64,000 nt of DNA from Elephas maximus indicus (taxonomy: Eukaryota > Chordata > Mammalia > Proboscidea > Elephantidae), in NCBI RefSeq assembly GCF_024166365.1, contig NC_064831.1:48671768-48735767 (forward strand). The letters run 5' to 3'. The translations under genes and the position numbers were made by a program. The notes under the pieces are model-generated. The model saw nothing but the letters and a program-made list of their open reading frames with translations, was not told where the DNA came from and searched no databases. Below, piece after piece: positions 37,001 through 42,622 of the stretch (positions within the stretch are counted from its first letter, which is position 1; every line of letters begins with the position of its first letter).

Positions 37001-40000
37001 CCCGCCCCTCTGCTTCTCTCTGTGCCTAATCCTTTCTTTTTATCTTTTTATATCTCAGGTCATTAAGTTTAAGACACACCCTACACTGATATGGCCTCAT
37101 TAACATAACAAAGGGAGACCTATTTCCAAATGGGATTACATCCACAGGAACAACCAGGGTTAGGAGTCCGACACATATTTTGTGGGGACACAATTCAATC
37201 CATAACAACCCTGTTACACACCTGTTCATAACACAAGCAGTGGTCTCACAGCCCCTCACTCAGAGGCACACTTGTCAGAAAGGGCCCAGTAGACACCCAG
37301 TGTCTCAATCCTCAGCATGGGCTTTCTCTGGGAGGTGGCACCAGCCCTTTACCCACTCCAGCAGTCCTCAACTTCCTGAAAACTGCCTGCCTTGGATCTC
37401 TGATTACACACTGATCCAGTCAGCCAGCAACAAGGTGTTAGTGGTCCACCCTAGAGATAGTGGGGCCCTGTCCTCAGGACGCCACTGCCCCAGGAGGAGG
37501 GCTGGATCCCCACGGGATTCTTCACAACATTCTGCAGGAAGAGCTAGGATGAGCTGAGCATGGGACCCTGCATCCTCATCTTCCCTAAATCCTGCCCCAG
37601 GGGAGACTCTAAACAGTGGGGTGGCATCTGGCAGCTCCTTCAACACCTTGTGAGGATAGCTGTCTAATGAGTAAAGCTGATAATTATACCTGAGTCTGCA
37701 TTCAAATCTTGCCCCAAATTTGTGCATCCTTTTCATATGTGGTTTTCTATTATTGCTATGCTTTGCTGTTTTAATAGAAATTTCTACTTATATGGAAAAC
37801 AAAGAAGCACTGCTGGGGGAAGAAAAGAGTGTGGTGTGGGTCTACTGTGTTAACCAAACCTACAGAGAACTCAGCAGTCCAGGGGCCATTACTGAAGCCA
37901 CTCTCTCATCGGGAAGAGCTTTTCTGACTCGTTTACCTAGAAGCTAAGAAACAGCCTGAGCTAAACGAAGGCAACTAAATTCATTACTGCAGGACTCTCA
38001 GAGCCTTTTTAATATGCTAACACAACACAGGAAATAGCATGGTTTTCCCAGTTTTATTGGTCTGGAAAACCCTTTTTCCTCTGGCACACCTATTGCTATC
38101 TCTCTGTATCTCTGTTGAACACCTGTTTGCCACAAAAAAGACCATCCCAGGTAACTCATGCAAACTTAACACATCCTGAATGTACCTAAGTATCACTTTG
38201 CTATCACCAATAAACTGTGTCTGATTTCCTTTGTATCTTCAAGGGGCGGAGGAATTACAAGTAATAAAACCTACTCCTTTCTAATCACTCTGGATGTTGA
38301 TATCGGCGAACTGATCATGATCAAGTTCAAGCAGGAAAACAGCGCCATATGGGCCAACGTCTGGAACACAGTCCAAACCATCATCCCATGGGGCACAGAG
38401 CCCCACTACTCAGGTCTCCTTCTGAAGACCATCAAAGTCAAAGCAGGAGAAACCCAGCAAAGGTGACTGGTGATTTGACCTCCTCCTAACAGATATTGAG
38501 CACTACACGTGCCAGGCACTTCACAATTTAATACTTACAGTCTGTACTGGTTGTTGTGAAGTTGTTATTATGCCCTAATGATAGAGTATAAACACTCAGA
38601 AAGGTGATGTGACCATCCCAAGATCACAGAGCAGTAGGTGGAAGCAGGAGTGGATTAACCAGTAAATCAGGTACGCACCAGCTTTCAGTAAGCCAGGTAC
38701 ACACAGGTTTAATTGTCTTTACTTACTAACCTGTAGTGCACAATTTAACATGGCTTTCACCACATCTTTGATATGGTGAAAAACAGGTGAAATTGTGCAG
38801 TATAGATTAGTAAGTAATCACAAGTAAGCCTGTGCATACCTTGCTTATTGGGTAATCCGTCCCGGGGTGGAAGGACCAGGATTTGAACCCAGGGCTGCTG
38901 ATTCCCAGTCTAGCCTCTTCCCACTGCCAATGGTTAATGGCTACCTGCCTCAGGAGCTTGAGCCCAGTGCTTCTCCAGCATCATCGGGGCTGCTCCACAG
39001 ACCTCACTTTGAGTGGCAAGGACCTAGATGTGACATTTCTTCGTCATTGTTTACCCAGAGAAAGACTTTTAACAGATCACATCTCAAAATCTCAATTTAC
39101 CTCTCTCTCTGGTGGTGCCTTTCAAATCTTAGAGTGTCTCAGAGCCACTGGGAAGCTTATTAAATACGCAGAATTCCCAGATCCACCTGTAGAGCTTCTG
39201 ATTCATTGCACCTGTGAAGGAGGTGGGGCGGGCACATTTTTAATAAGGGTCCCAAGAAATTCTGGTGTGGACCAATCTTCAGTAACCAAGTGCTGTTGAG
39301 TTGACCCTGACTCATGGAGACCCCATGTGTGTCAGAGCTGAACTGTGCTCCACAGGGTTTTCGGTAGCTGATTTTTTGGAAGTAGATCTCTAGTCCTTTC
39401 TTCCAAGGTGCCTCTAGGTGGACTCGAACCTCCAATTTTTTTGTTAGCAGCTGAGCCACTAACCATCTGTATCATTCCAATGTGGACCAGTAGACTGCTG
39501 TGTGTGATTCAACATCTCCGCTGGCCCCAAAGCCCCAGGGCCAATAAGGGCTGGAAGGGGGAGCAGGGAGTAAGAAAAGGAGGGCGTCCAGCACCTCCTA
39601 CAGTTTTCCCAGCAGAGCAGAGGGATGCCCCCGGCCACCATGCTTGTCTATAGCTCTGTAGTTCTCCAGGAAAAAAAGGATCCTGTCCTTCCCCAGACCC
39701 TCTCCAATCTCCTCCCCGTTTCCTGGAACCCTGTTTGTCCTCTCACACCTCCTTTGTTGGGAAGCCCATTTCCCTCGTTGGCAGCCTCTAACCTCCAAAT
39801 TACATGCCTCCCTCACCCTCAGATTTCACTGGCCCATGGCAGATTTATGCTGCCTAAGTCCCTTACACAACCGCATGCTAAGATTTTATCTCCCTGGGAG
39901 ACACAGTCCTGGCAATTACTAAGAACATATTCTGCGGTCTGCCAACAGATTTCTCCACACGATCAATTTGAGAAAATTAAACTGCTTCTCTCCTCTCATA

Positions 40001-42165
40001 CACTTGGCCTTCTTGCCTGGCTTTTTGGCCCCTTAGAACACTGCTGCTTCTCAGCACCACCCCTCAGTTCTGGAAGCTGTTCGCCACCACCATCTAGGCG
40101 ACACGACCTGAAGAGCCGTAGACAACACACTCCCTCCCCACCGGTGCAGGCCCACACAACTGACGAAGGATGAGTCCCTACTGCACAGCTGGCATTGGAC
40201 TGGGTGCCTTGTGCCCATCAGTCTCATTTAATCTTCCAAATCGCCCTCTGAAATGGGTAGTATGCCCGGTGCAGATTAGGAACCTGAGGCTCATGGACAT
40301 TACCAGCTTGGGGACATAGTTAATAATTGTCTGAGCCCAGATCTGACTCAGGTTTCCAAGAGAGATCCTTCCTTCATTAGTGTTGGTGGTGGTGGTGCCA
40401 TCAAGTTGATTCCAAAATATTTTTTTTAAGCAATAACTACCGAGTTCCTCCTATGTGTCTACACGGTACCAGGTACCACTGGGGGACACCAAACAAATCC
40501 AAGTTGTGGCTTTCAGTATAAAGAAACTTCAGAACCTAATGAAAAAATGAGAGGCCTCCATTTTACTAATAGGGTGTGACATCCCTGTGCTTCTTGAAAT
40601 TTAATGTGTGCGAGGATCACCTGGATGTCGTGTTAAAATGCAGGGTCTGCTTCAAGAGGTCTGGGGTGGGGCCTGAGATTCCACATTTCTAACAAACTCC
40701 CAGGTGATGCCAAGGCTGCTGGTCCATGGACCACACTTCCCTTAGCCATTCCTGAAGCCTAGGCAGTCTGAGAAGGACATCAGTTCAGGTCGTTGGGTTG
40801 GCACTGTGCTGTGAGGATATACAGGGCTTTGTGTAAGCTCAGAGCATTCGCAGGAGCTAGGCACTGATCAAAGCAGCATGGCAGACAGAATCAGACACTC
40901 CAGCGGTTGGTCCTCAACTCAAATTTTGACTCCACAGCTTGCCATTGAGTGGCCACAGACTATCACTTTGCCTCTCTGAGACTCAATTTTTCTAGCCATA
41001 GATGGGAATGATACTACCAGTTTTCTAATACCCTCTACAAATGAAAATCCCTAAGCCAGGGTACAAACACTAAGCCTTATACTCTAAATCTCTCTGCTAA
41101 CTGCAAGAAATTTTTTAAAAAGGAGGAATTCAACGTGAGGTGGTTTTCCTGCACCAAAAGGCACAACATCGAGGGTGAGCAGAGTCTGCTGTCAGGGTGA
41201 AAAAAAAGGACAAAAGTACCACACCTACAACAGGACGTGACAAGGGACTGGCTAAACATAGTGAAAAGATGCTCAATTTCTGCAGTAATCATATTCACAT
41301 ACTACTCATAACAGTGTTTTAATTTAGCAAAGACTTGACCTTAGATGCAATACAAAGGAAAAAAAAACCATAAACTAGAATTCTCTGTGACTGTTGTTTT
41401 TTTAAGCCGATGCAATTGGAGTTAGTAACATAAAATGGCATCTCAGGACAAGCTAATGGTCAAAGGAGTCTAGCAGTTGGTCTCCAAGAAAGACTCAAAG
41501 CTCATAGTGGGTGTCTGTGGCTAGACAGTGTCTGCACCCATGAGGAGAAGAGGCAGGGCTTCCAATGCTGGGCTAGGCAGGGGGCTGACGGCAGTGGCCT
41601 CGTCCCCAGGGACCTTTAAGAATGGCATTGACAGACCGGAGCGTGTTGAAAGAAGGAAGGCTGGGGAGTTCCGCCTGCCTTTGAGAAACAGTTGAAGGAA
41701 CTGAAAATGTTTGTCCTGGAGCCAGGGCATGTAATGAAAGAAACCACACTTACCCTCCAATCCTTGATGCTCAGTTATGAGAGAGAACAAAGGAGGGATG
41801 CCCCTGGGACCCTCTGTTCTTAAAGAATTCAAACCACCTCAGTGCAAAGCCCCAGGAAGCCTTAGACCATTGCTTTCACTGAATTAGGTTTTGTTTTTCT
41901 CTGAAGTTATAAAAATATTTGTGAGCATAAGAATCTAATTAAAGAAACAACATTGCGTGCCTTACATAAATTGAGTATTTGACAAAGGATGAGACACTTC
42001 AGTGAGTTCCATCTAAAACTTAATGTGGCATTCGCTTTATGTTTTCTTTTCAGAATGACATTTTGCTCAGAAAACACGCAGGATCTACTACTTCACCCAG
42101 CCCAGGAGAAAATCTTTGTGAGATGTGAAGTCAACTCTAAAAAACGGAAGCAAAAGATCAGATGA
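8592..42165 (+). CDS. LIPC: Hepatic triacylglycerol lipase, exons 2-9 (joined)
   Basis: Hepatic lipase is a secreted liver enzyme that hydrolyses triacylglycerol and phospholipid in HDL and remnant lipoproteins while bound to heparan sulfate on hepatocytes and sinusoidal endothelium. Eight exons are visible: 8592-8776, 11957-12139, 12606-12723, 15294-15527, 19376-19618, 35717-35834, 38244-38462 and 42054-42165. All are flanked by AG/GT, and the phases join without a break to a TGA stop at 42163-42165. Their 1412 nt encode residues 30-499. Numbering is anchored because Ser168, Asp194, His279 and Asn397 fall exactly on the human precursor positions, so no indel is needed. The N-terminal alpha/beta hydrolase domain runs to about residue 350 and the PLAT/C-terminal domain follows. 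Exon 1 (start codon and signal peptide) was not found; human intron 1 is very long, so it should lie upstream. Endothelial lipase and lipoprotein lipase are the nearest alternatives, but the residue match is clearly to LIPC. Confidence 0.97.
8870..9080 (-). mobile_element. MIR fragment
   Basis: 'tgtacattatctcactgatt' and 'gaggtcacacagctcataag', reverse MIR order; it lies just after exon 2. Confidence 0.6.
9835..10080. repeat. C/T-rich polypyrimidine tract
   Basis: About 245 bp made almost only of C and T on the plus strand, with repeated 'tgcctccccatctccccc' units. The minus strand is correspondingly rich in G-runs. Confidence 0.85.
10658..11030 (-). mobile_element. MIR split by an AfroSINE
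   Basis: 'gactgggtgcttactgcgtc' begins it. After the AfroSINE at 10781-10943, 'cagggtcactcagctagtgc' and 'agatttgaacc' complete it. Confidence 0.75.
10781..10943 (-). mobile_element. AfroSINE inserted in a MIR
   Basis: A complete minus-strand copy that splits a MIR: 'gatgacaaacctgggg' on the left continues as 'ggggcacagagacgttaaa' on the right. Confidence 0.9.
11580..11785 (+). mobile_element. MER5A-like hAT-Charlie element
   Basis: 'agcggttctcagggcagggt', 'catttggcaatgtctggaaa', 'ccagggatgctgcttaacat' and 'cctacaatgcgcaggacag' match the MER5A order. Confidence 0.8.
11957..12139 (+). CDS. LIPC: LIPC exon 3
   Basis: The acceptor is 'accctcag' ending at 11956 and the donor is GAG|gtaaga at 12140. 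Both flanking introns are phase 0. The exon encodes residues 92-152, from [11 protein letters not shown] through VGLVDW and [18 protein letters not shown], which is the strand-helix region ahead of the nucleophile elbow. It contains no N-X-S/T sequon. The reading frame happens to stay open from 11738 to 12481, so retention of part of intron 2 or 3 would not hit a stop at once. The upstream part of that frame runs through a MER5A-like repeat and is not coding. Confidence 0.96.
12606..12723 (+). CDS. LIPC: LIPC exon 4 (nucleophile elbow)
   Basis: The acceptor is 'tcttccag' ending at 12605 and the donor is ACAG|gtaact at 12724. The exon encodes residues 153-191 plus the first base of codon 192. 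It carries the lipase consensus G-X-S-X-G as [11 protein letters not shown], with catalytic Ser168 encoded by AGC at 12651-12653. The next segment, [17 protein letters not shown], is the expected glycine-rich stretch. Intron 3 before it is only 466 bp, the shortest in the window. Confidence 0.97.
13390..13600 (+). mobile_element. L2-like fragment
   Basis: 'gggccttcacatgtgctgtt' and 'attcatccttcaagacccc' are L2-type signatures. Confidence 0.6.
13799..14005 (+). mobile_element. AfroSINE, long form
   Basis: It carries the extra ~45-bp block ('gggagaaagatgtgacagtc' and following) between the B-box region and 'ggcagttctactctgtcc'. Confidence 0.88.
14994..15197 (-). mobile_element. AfroSINE with long A-run, close to exon 5
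   Basis: It begins with about 18 A's and ends in 'agggctcc'. A second partial head-like piece ('aaccagttgccgttggagct') is inserted near the 5' end. It ends about 96 bp before the exon 5 start. Confidence 0.88.
15294..15527 (+). CDS. LIPC: LIPC exon 5 (catalytic Asp, start of lid)
   Basis: The acceptor is 'ttctcttag' ending at 15293 and the donor is ATG|gtgaga at 15528. The exon encodes residues 192 (completed) to 269 plus one base of codon 270. LDAAGP carries catalytic Asp194 (GAT, 15299-15301). Residues [15 protein letters not shown] are the conserved segment after it. Cys254 (in [10 protein letters not shown]) opens the lid loop, which closes at Cys277 in exon 6, giving 22 residues between the cysteines as in human hepatic lipase. 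The exon length, 234 nt, equals that of exon 5 in lipoprotein lipase as I know it, as expected for a paralogue. Confidence 0.97.
15826..16031 (-). mobile_element. AfroSINE type B
   Basis: A minus-strand type-B copy ending 'cacccagggactcc'. It is diverged, with an A/T-rich patch in the middle. Confidence 0.8.
17020..17470 (-). mobile_element. Internally deleted RTE derivative, copy 1
   Basis: Read on the minus strand, the element starts with the RTE-like head 'ctgtcagtttgttgtactg', which also occurs at the start of the RTE at 49411. It ends with sequence colinear with the RTE 3' region at 45800-46010 ('gacatcatg.ttgg', 'ctcaa..a..a', 'gcacatagg', 'gtcagagt'). The coding middle is missing. A second copy of the same layout lies at 24101-24490, so this looks like a family rather than one accident. 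Confidence 0.7.
18285..18500. mobile_element. hAT-Charlie-like fragment
   Basis: Two similar 'gttagaaatgcaaat'-type blocks are present (about 18413-18426 and 18448-18461), which suggests MER20-type sequence with a short duplication. Confidence 0.4.
18722..18875 (+). mobile_element. AfroSINE stack, member 1
   Basis: A complete plus-strand copy flanked by 'aatcttctgtg' at 18711-18721 and again at 18876-18886, a perfect 11-bp target duplication. Confidence 0.92.
18887..19048 (+). mobile_element. AfroSINE stack, member 2
   Basis: A complete plus-strand copy flanked by the same 'aatcttctgtg' at 18876-18886 and 19049-19059. Confidence 0.92.
19060..19282 (+). mobile_element. AfroSINE type B, stack member 3
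   Basis: A type-B copy following the third 'aatcttctgtg' (19049-19059). It ends in a T-rich tail before 'tttttctgtg' (about 19284-19293), a likely decayed fourth target copy. The tail lies about 95 bp before exon 6. Confidence 0.88.
19376..19618 (+). CDS. LIPC: LIPC exon 6 (catalytic His, basic cluster)
   Basis: The acceptor is 'tgttccag' ending at 19375 and the donor is AAAG|gtgagt at 19619. The exon encodes residues 270-350 plus one base of codon 351. It ends the lid at Cys277 and supplies catalytic His279 (CAC, 19402-19404) in [10 protein letters not shown]. Cys302/313 and Cys316/321 are the expected disulfide pairs. Residues 317-320 read Q-K-G-R where human has K-K-G-R; the same site in lipoprotein lipase is a heparin-binding cluster. 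A block of three AfroSINEs ends about 95 bp upstream, and the T-rich tail of the last one lies close to the acceptor. Confidence 0.97.
21212..21413 (+). mobile_element. AfroSINE type B
   Basis: A plus-strand copy from 'ggagttcctgggtggtaca' to 'ggactgcaactcg', just before the AT-rich minisatellite. Confidence 0.82.
21561..21717 (-). mobile_element. AfroSINE in AT minisatellite
   Basis: A complete minus-strand copy ending 'cagcagggctcc', with TA-rich array on both sides. Confidence 0.9.
21782..21829 (+). mobile_element. AfroSINE with most of its core deleted
   Basis: The head 'ggaaaccctggtggcatagt' is joined directly to the tail 'caatgggtttggtttttggt', leaving 48 bp. It sits in the AT array. 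Confidence 0.8.
21892..22044 (-). mobile_element. AfroSINE in AT minisatellite
   Basis: A minus-strand copy from 'gttgctgtcaagtcaattcc' to 'caccagggtttccc'; TA-rich array on both sides. Confidence 0.9.
22221..22390 (+). mobile_element. AfroSINE in AT minisatellite
   Basis: A complete plus-strand copy from 'tggaaaccctggtggctta' to 'gggtttggttttggttttt'; the array resumes at once. Confidence 0.9.
23215..23330 (-). mobile_element. MIR fragment
   Basis: 'ttttacagacagggaaaccg' and 'ttgcccagcacagggtcac'. Confidence 0.6.
24101..24490 (-). mobile_element. Internally deleted RTE derivative, copy 2
   Basis: It has the same layout and orientation as 17020-17470: minus-strand head 'catctgtcagtttgt' (at 24475-24489, identical to 49411-49425), a short body, and an RTE-like 3' end reaching 'cagctctgactctcagcgag' on the plus strand. 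It lacks RT coding sequence. Confidence 0.7.
24695..24905. mobile_element. Old DNA-transposon-like element
   Basis: 'accctgtccaacatggcagc', 'cactaaccacatgcagctct' and, further on, 'gtggctactatgctggagag' form a known mammalian repeat pattern. The family is not assigned. Confidence 0.5.
25440..25735 (-). mobile_element. Two adjacent MIR fragments
   Basis: 'tctaattcaatcctcacagc' with a C11 run, then 'ctcatttaatcctcatgaca' to 'ctcaaggtcacacag'. Confidence 0.6.
26715..26875 (+). mobile_element. MIR fragment
   Basis: 'ggaaagagcacgggcttgga' to 'gggcctcagtttccacagcc'. Confidence 0.6.
26980..27115 (-). mobile_element. MIR fragment
   Basis: 'caaccctgtgagagagattt' and 'aaactgaggtgcagagagat'. Confidence 0.6.
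27195..27530. repeat. CA-rich minisatellite
   Basis: Degenerate units of about 30-40 bp of the form 'cacacacaacacaaccctcc' plus 'ctacncctca'. Confidence 0.8.
28040..28078. repeat. (TA)n microsatellite with T-run
   Basis: 'atatatat' over about 30 bp, then T9. Confidence 0.85.
28175..28317 (+). mobile_element. AfroSINE, 3' end shortened
   Basis: Intact head and core, ending early at 'gctatgagtcagg' followed by T9. The 203-bp repeat copy begins 11 bp later. Confidence 0.88.
28328..28530 (+). repeat. 203-bp repeat, copy A
   Basis: It starts 'gcgacgtccacacaggatta' and ends 'acgtgttgtg'. By hand alignment it differs from copy B at about 15 of 203 positions with no gap. The family is not recognised. 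Confidence 0.8.
29794..30257. mobile_element. Non-autonomous hAT-type DNA transposon
   Basis: The left end 'cagtagtgtcactagg' and the right end, read inward as 'cagtggtgtcacttag', form imperfect terminal inverted repeats. The flanks are a perfect 8-bp duplication, 'tccccacc', at 29786-29793 and 30258-30265, as made by hAT transposases. The 464-bp body has no transposase frame. I do not know the family name; the termini resemble Tip100-like hAT ends. Confidence 0.75.
30497..30685 (+). mobile_element. AfroSINE type B with target duplication
   Basis: 'caaaacac' at 30484-30491 recurs at 30686-30693. The head 'ggagtccctgggtggtgca' and body are well preserved, though part of the 3' core is shortened. 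Confidence 0.85.
31296..31525 (+). mobile_element. MIR, near full length
   Basis: 'cttcaccagttattagctgc', 'gttacttaacttctgagcct' and 'ctcatttgtaaaatgatac' occur in order. Confidence 0.75.
31531..31694 (+). mobile_element. AfroSINE at the end of a MIR
   Basis: A complete plus-strand copy from 'tggaaacactggtagcgta' to 'gggtttggtttgg', inserted at the 3' end of a MIR. Confidence 0.9.
31845..32085 (+). mobile_element. MIR, near full length
   Basis: 'gattctagagccaggctgcc' to 'tgtgaggattacatcaaata' and 'gtaaatgcataataaatatt'. Confidence 0.75.
32098..32264 (+). mobile_element. AfroSINE with imperfect target duplication
   Basis: Flanked by 'tattgccaatta' upstream and 'tattgcaattac' downstream. The body is diverged. 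Confidence 0.88.
32657..32859 (+). repeat. 203-bp repeat, copy B
   Basis: Direct-orientation partner of 28328-28530, 4.3 kb downstream in the same intron. A poly(A)-ended retrotransposon-like stretch (to about 33090) follows in this copy only. Confidence 0.8.
33597..33779 (+). mobile_element. AfroSINE with long T tail
   Basis: A plus-strand copy ending in an uninterrupted T-run of about 18. The 'cgactcgacgg' motif is deleted to 'accaaaccagc'. Confidence 0.88.
34125..34330 (+). mobile_element. MIR fragment
   Basis: 'tgtgactttgagcaagtggc', 'tataaaatgggatgatagca' and 'cctcatagggttgtcatga'. Confidence 0.65.
35717..35834 (+). CDS. LIPC: LIPC exon 7 (start of PLAT domain)
   Basis: The acceptor has a strong pyrimidine tract, 'tttctctctctctag', ending at 35716; the donor is CCT|gtaagt at 35835, close to consensus. 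The exon encodes residues 351-389 plus two bases of codon 390. It opens the C-terminal PLAT/lipoxygenase-like beta-sandwich with [12 protein letters not shown]. Asn362 (AAC, 35749-35751) is followed by Gln-Met-Glu, so the human N-Q-T sequon at 362 is absent. It is preceded by the largest intron in the window, about 16.1 kb. Confidence 0.96.
35835..38243 (+). other. LIPC: LIPC intron 7
   Basis: A 2409-bp phase-2 intron. One old interspersed repeat copy is recognised (36806-37210). The remainder shows no exon-like or repeat-like signal I can name. Confidence 0.85.
36806..37210 (+). repeat. Old interspersed repeat, copy 1
   Basis: From 'tgctgctgtaacagaaatac' through 'aggaggctagaagtccagat' to 'acacaattcaatccataaca'. 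Same family and orientation as 62035-62410. I do not assign it to a named family. Confidence 0.65.
38244..38462 (+). CDS. LIPC: LIPC exon 8 (PLAT domain core)
   Basis: The acceptor is 'tatcttcaag' ending at 38243; the donor AAAG|gtgact at 38463 is weak at position +5. The exon encodes residues 390 (completed) to 462 plus two bases of codon 463. Asn397-Lys-Thr is an intact sequon matching human N397. Thr405, the site of the human T383M variant in mature numbering, is conserved. The block [13 protein letters not shown] is PLAT core. Residue 420 is Gln (CAG, 38332-38334), where I recall Trp in the human protein. Two tryptophans (W427, W431) and the IIPW segment follow. Confidence 0.96.
38485..38940 (-). 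mobile_element. MIR split by a palindromic element
   Basis: 'tattgagcactacacgtgcc' to 'gatcacagagcagtaggtgg', then after 38865 'aggatttgaacccagggctg' completes it. Confidence 0.7.
38645..38865. mobile_element. Palindromic hAT-type element inside a MIR
   Basis: The whole 221-bp element folds on itself. 'cttactaacctgtagtgcac' (from 38722) pairs with the segment around 38784-38812, and 'ttcaccacatc' pairs with 'gatatggtgaa' across a 3-base loop near 38768. The ends 'caggagtggattaacc' and, read inward, 'ccgggacggattaccc' match. A perfect 8-bp duplication 'ggtggaag' flanks it (38637-38644, 38866-38873). It splits a MIR. Confidence 0.75.
39125..39280 (+). mobile_element. MER20-like fragment
   Basis: 'gagcttctgattcattgcac' and 'ggtggggcgggcacattttt'. 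Diverged. Confidence 0.5.
39285..39475 (-). mobile_element. AfroSINE type B
   Basis: Minus-strand type B, marked by 'aggtgcctctaggtggactc'. The head end is eroded. Confidence 0.8.
40150..40360 (-). mobile_element. MIR fragment
   Basis: 'gtctcatttaatcttccaaa' and 'gattaggaacctgaggctca'. Confidence 0.65.
40560..40745 (+). mobile_element. MER20-like hAT-Charlie element
   Basis: 'ggtctggggtggggcctgag', 'catttctaacaaactcccag' and 'ctggtccatggaccacactt' are MER20 landmarks. Confidence 0.75.
42054..42165 (+). CDS. LIPC: LIPC exon 9 (C-terminus and stop)
   Basis: The acceptor is 'tgttttcttttcag' ending at 42053. The exon completes Arg463 and encodes residues 464-499 followed by TGA at 42163-42165. 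Cys467 and Cys487 are the expected last disulfide. The tail after Cys487 is [12 protein letters not shown]. The C-terminal region is known to help hepatic lipase bind heparan sulfate. The number of basic residues in the last 14 positions equals human by my count, but here four are consecutive (492-495). Confidence 0.96.
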
Positions 42166-42190
42166 GCCCTCTTGAAGATCCAGTGTAAAG

Positions 42191-42196
42191 AATAAA
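42191..42196 (+). promoter_or_regulatory. LIPC: Proximal poly(A) signal AATAAA
   Basis: A canonical hexamer lies 26 nt after the LIPC stop codon. It is unusually close to the stop but usable. Confidence 0.5.
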
Positions 42197-42555
42197 CGAA
42201 TCTTATTCCTCATCTGGGGTGTAACAAACCCCCAACAAAGTAATATGAAGAATTTTGCATAAAGTTTAAAAGTAAAGGAGGCACGTTTCACTATTGTAAA
42301 CTGAGCTTTTAAAAACTGCATTCTACAACTATTGTCAAATATTAGTGTAACTAAAAAGTTCCCAGTGCTACCTCTGGTTGAATGGTAATGTATGCAAATC
42401 AGTACAGATGTAAGAGCCATTTTAGATCCAAGTTGTTCTAATTTAAAATGTCTTTTACAATTAAGTCAAATTTTCTGCACTTCCTAACTAGTTAATGCTG
42501 AGCATTTTTTGAGCCTTGCTGGAAAGGTACTTCTCGGTTACATAATTAGCATGTC

Positions 42556-42577
42556 AATAAAGGGCAATCCCAATAAA
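42556..42577 (+). promoter_or_regulatory. LIPC: Distal paired poly(A) signals
   Basis: Two AATAAA hexamers, at 42556-42561 and 42572-42577, lie about 390-410 nt after the stop. A T-run at about 42611-42621, contributed by an AfroSINE tail, could act as the downstream U-rich element. Confidence 0.55.
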
Positions 42578-42587
42578 TCACTAATGG

Positions 42588-42622
42588 TATGACTCAACGG
42601 CACTGGGTTGTTTTTTTTTTTA
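42588..42622 (+). mobile_element. AfroSINE tail fragment at the LIPC 3' end
   Basis: Only 'tatgactcaacggcactggg' and a T-run remain, starting 11 bp after the last LIPC AATAAA. Confidence 0.7.

Larger units (their letters stand above)
38463..42053 (+). other. LIPC: LIPC intron 8
   Basis: A 3591-bp phase-2 intron with a MIR interrupted by a palindromic hAT element (38485-38940), a MER20-like piece (39125-39280), a type-B AfroSINE (39285-39475), a MIR (40150-40360) and a MER20 copy (40560-40745). Nothing is recognised in 40750-42050 apart from a MIR-like piece near 40905-41030. Confidence 0.85.
42166..42600 (+). other. LIPC: LIPC 3' UTR (end inferred)
   Basis: This is unique AT-rich sequence after the stop codon with three AATAAA hexamers (42191, 42556, 42572). 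The first would give a very short 3' UTR of about 45-60 nt. The paired ones near 42.56 kb would give about 430 nt and end next to an AfroSINE tail fragment. Which one is used cannot be told from sequence. Confidence 0.65.

Noticed and set aside
39625-40173. Open frame of 182 codons
   Set aside because: No recognisable family, low-complexity Ser/Pro composition, no splice context, and it lies within intron 8.
40390-40420. Short AfroSINE-like 'gccatcaagttgattcc'
   Set aside because: Probably a tail remnant, but too short for a separate call.
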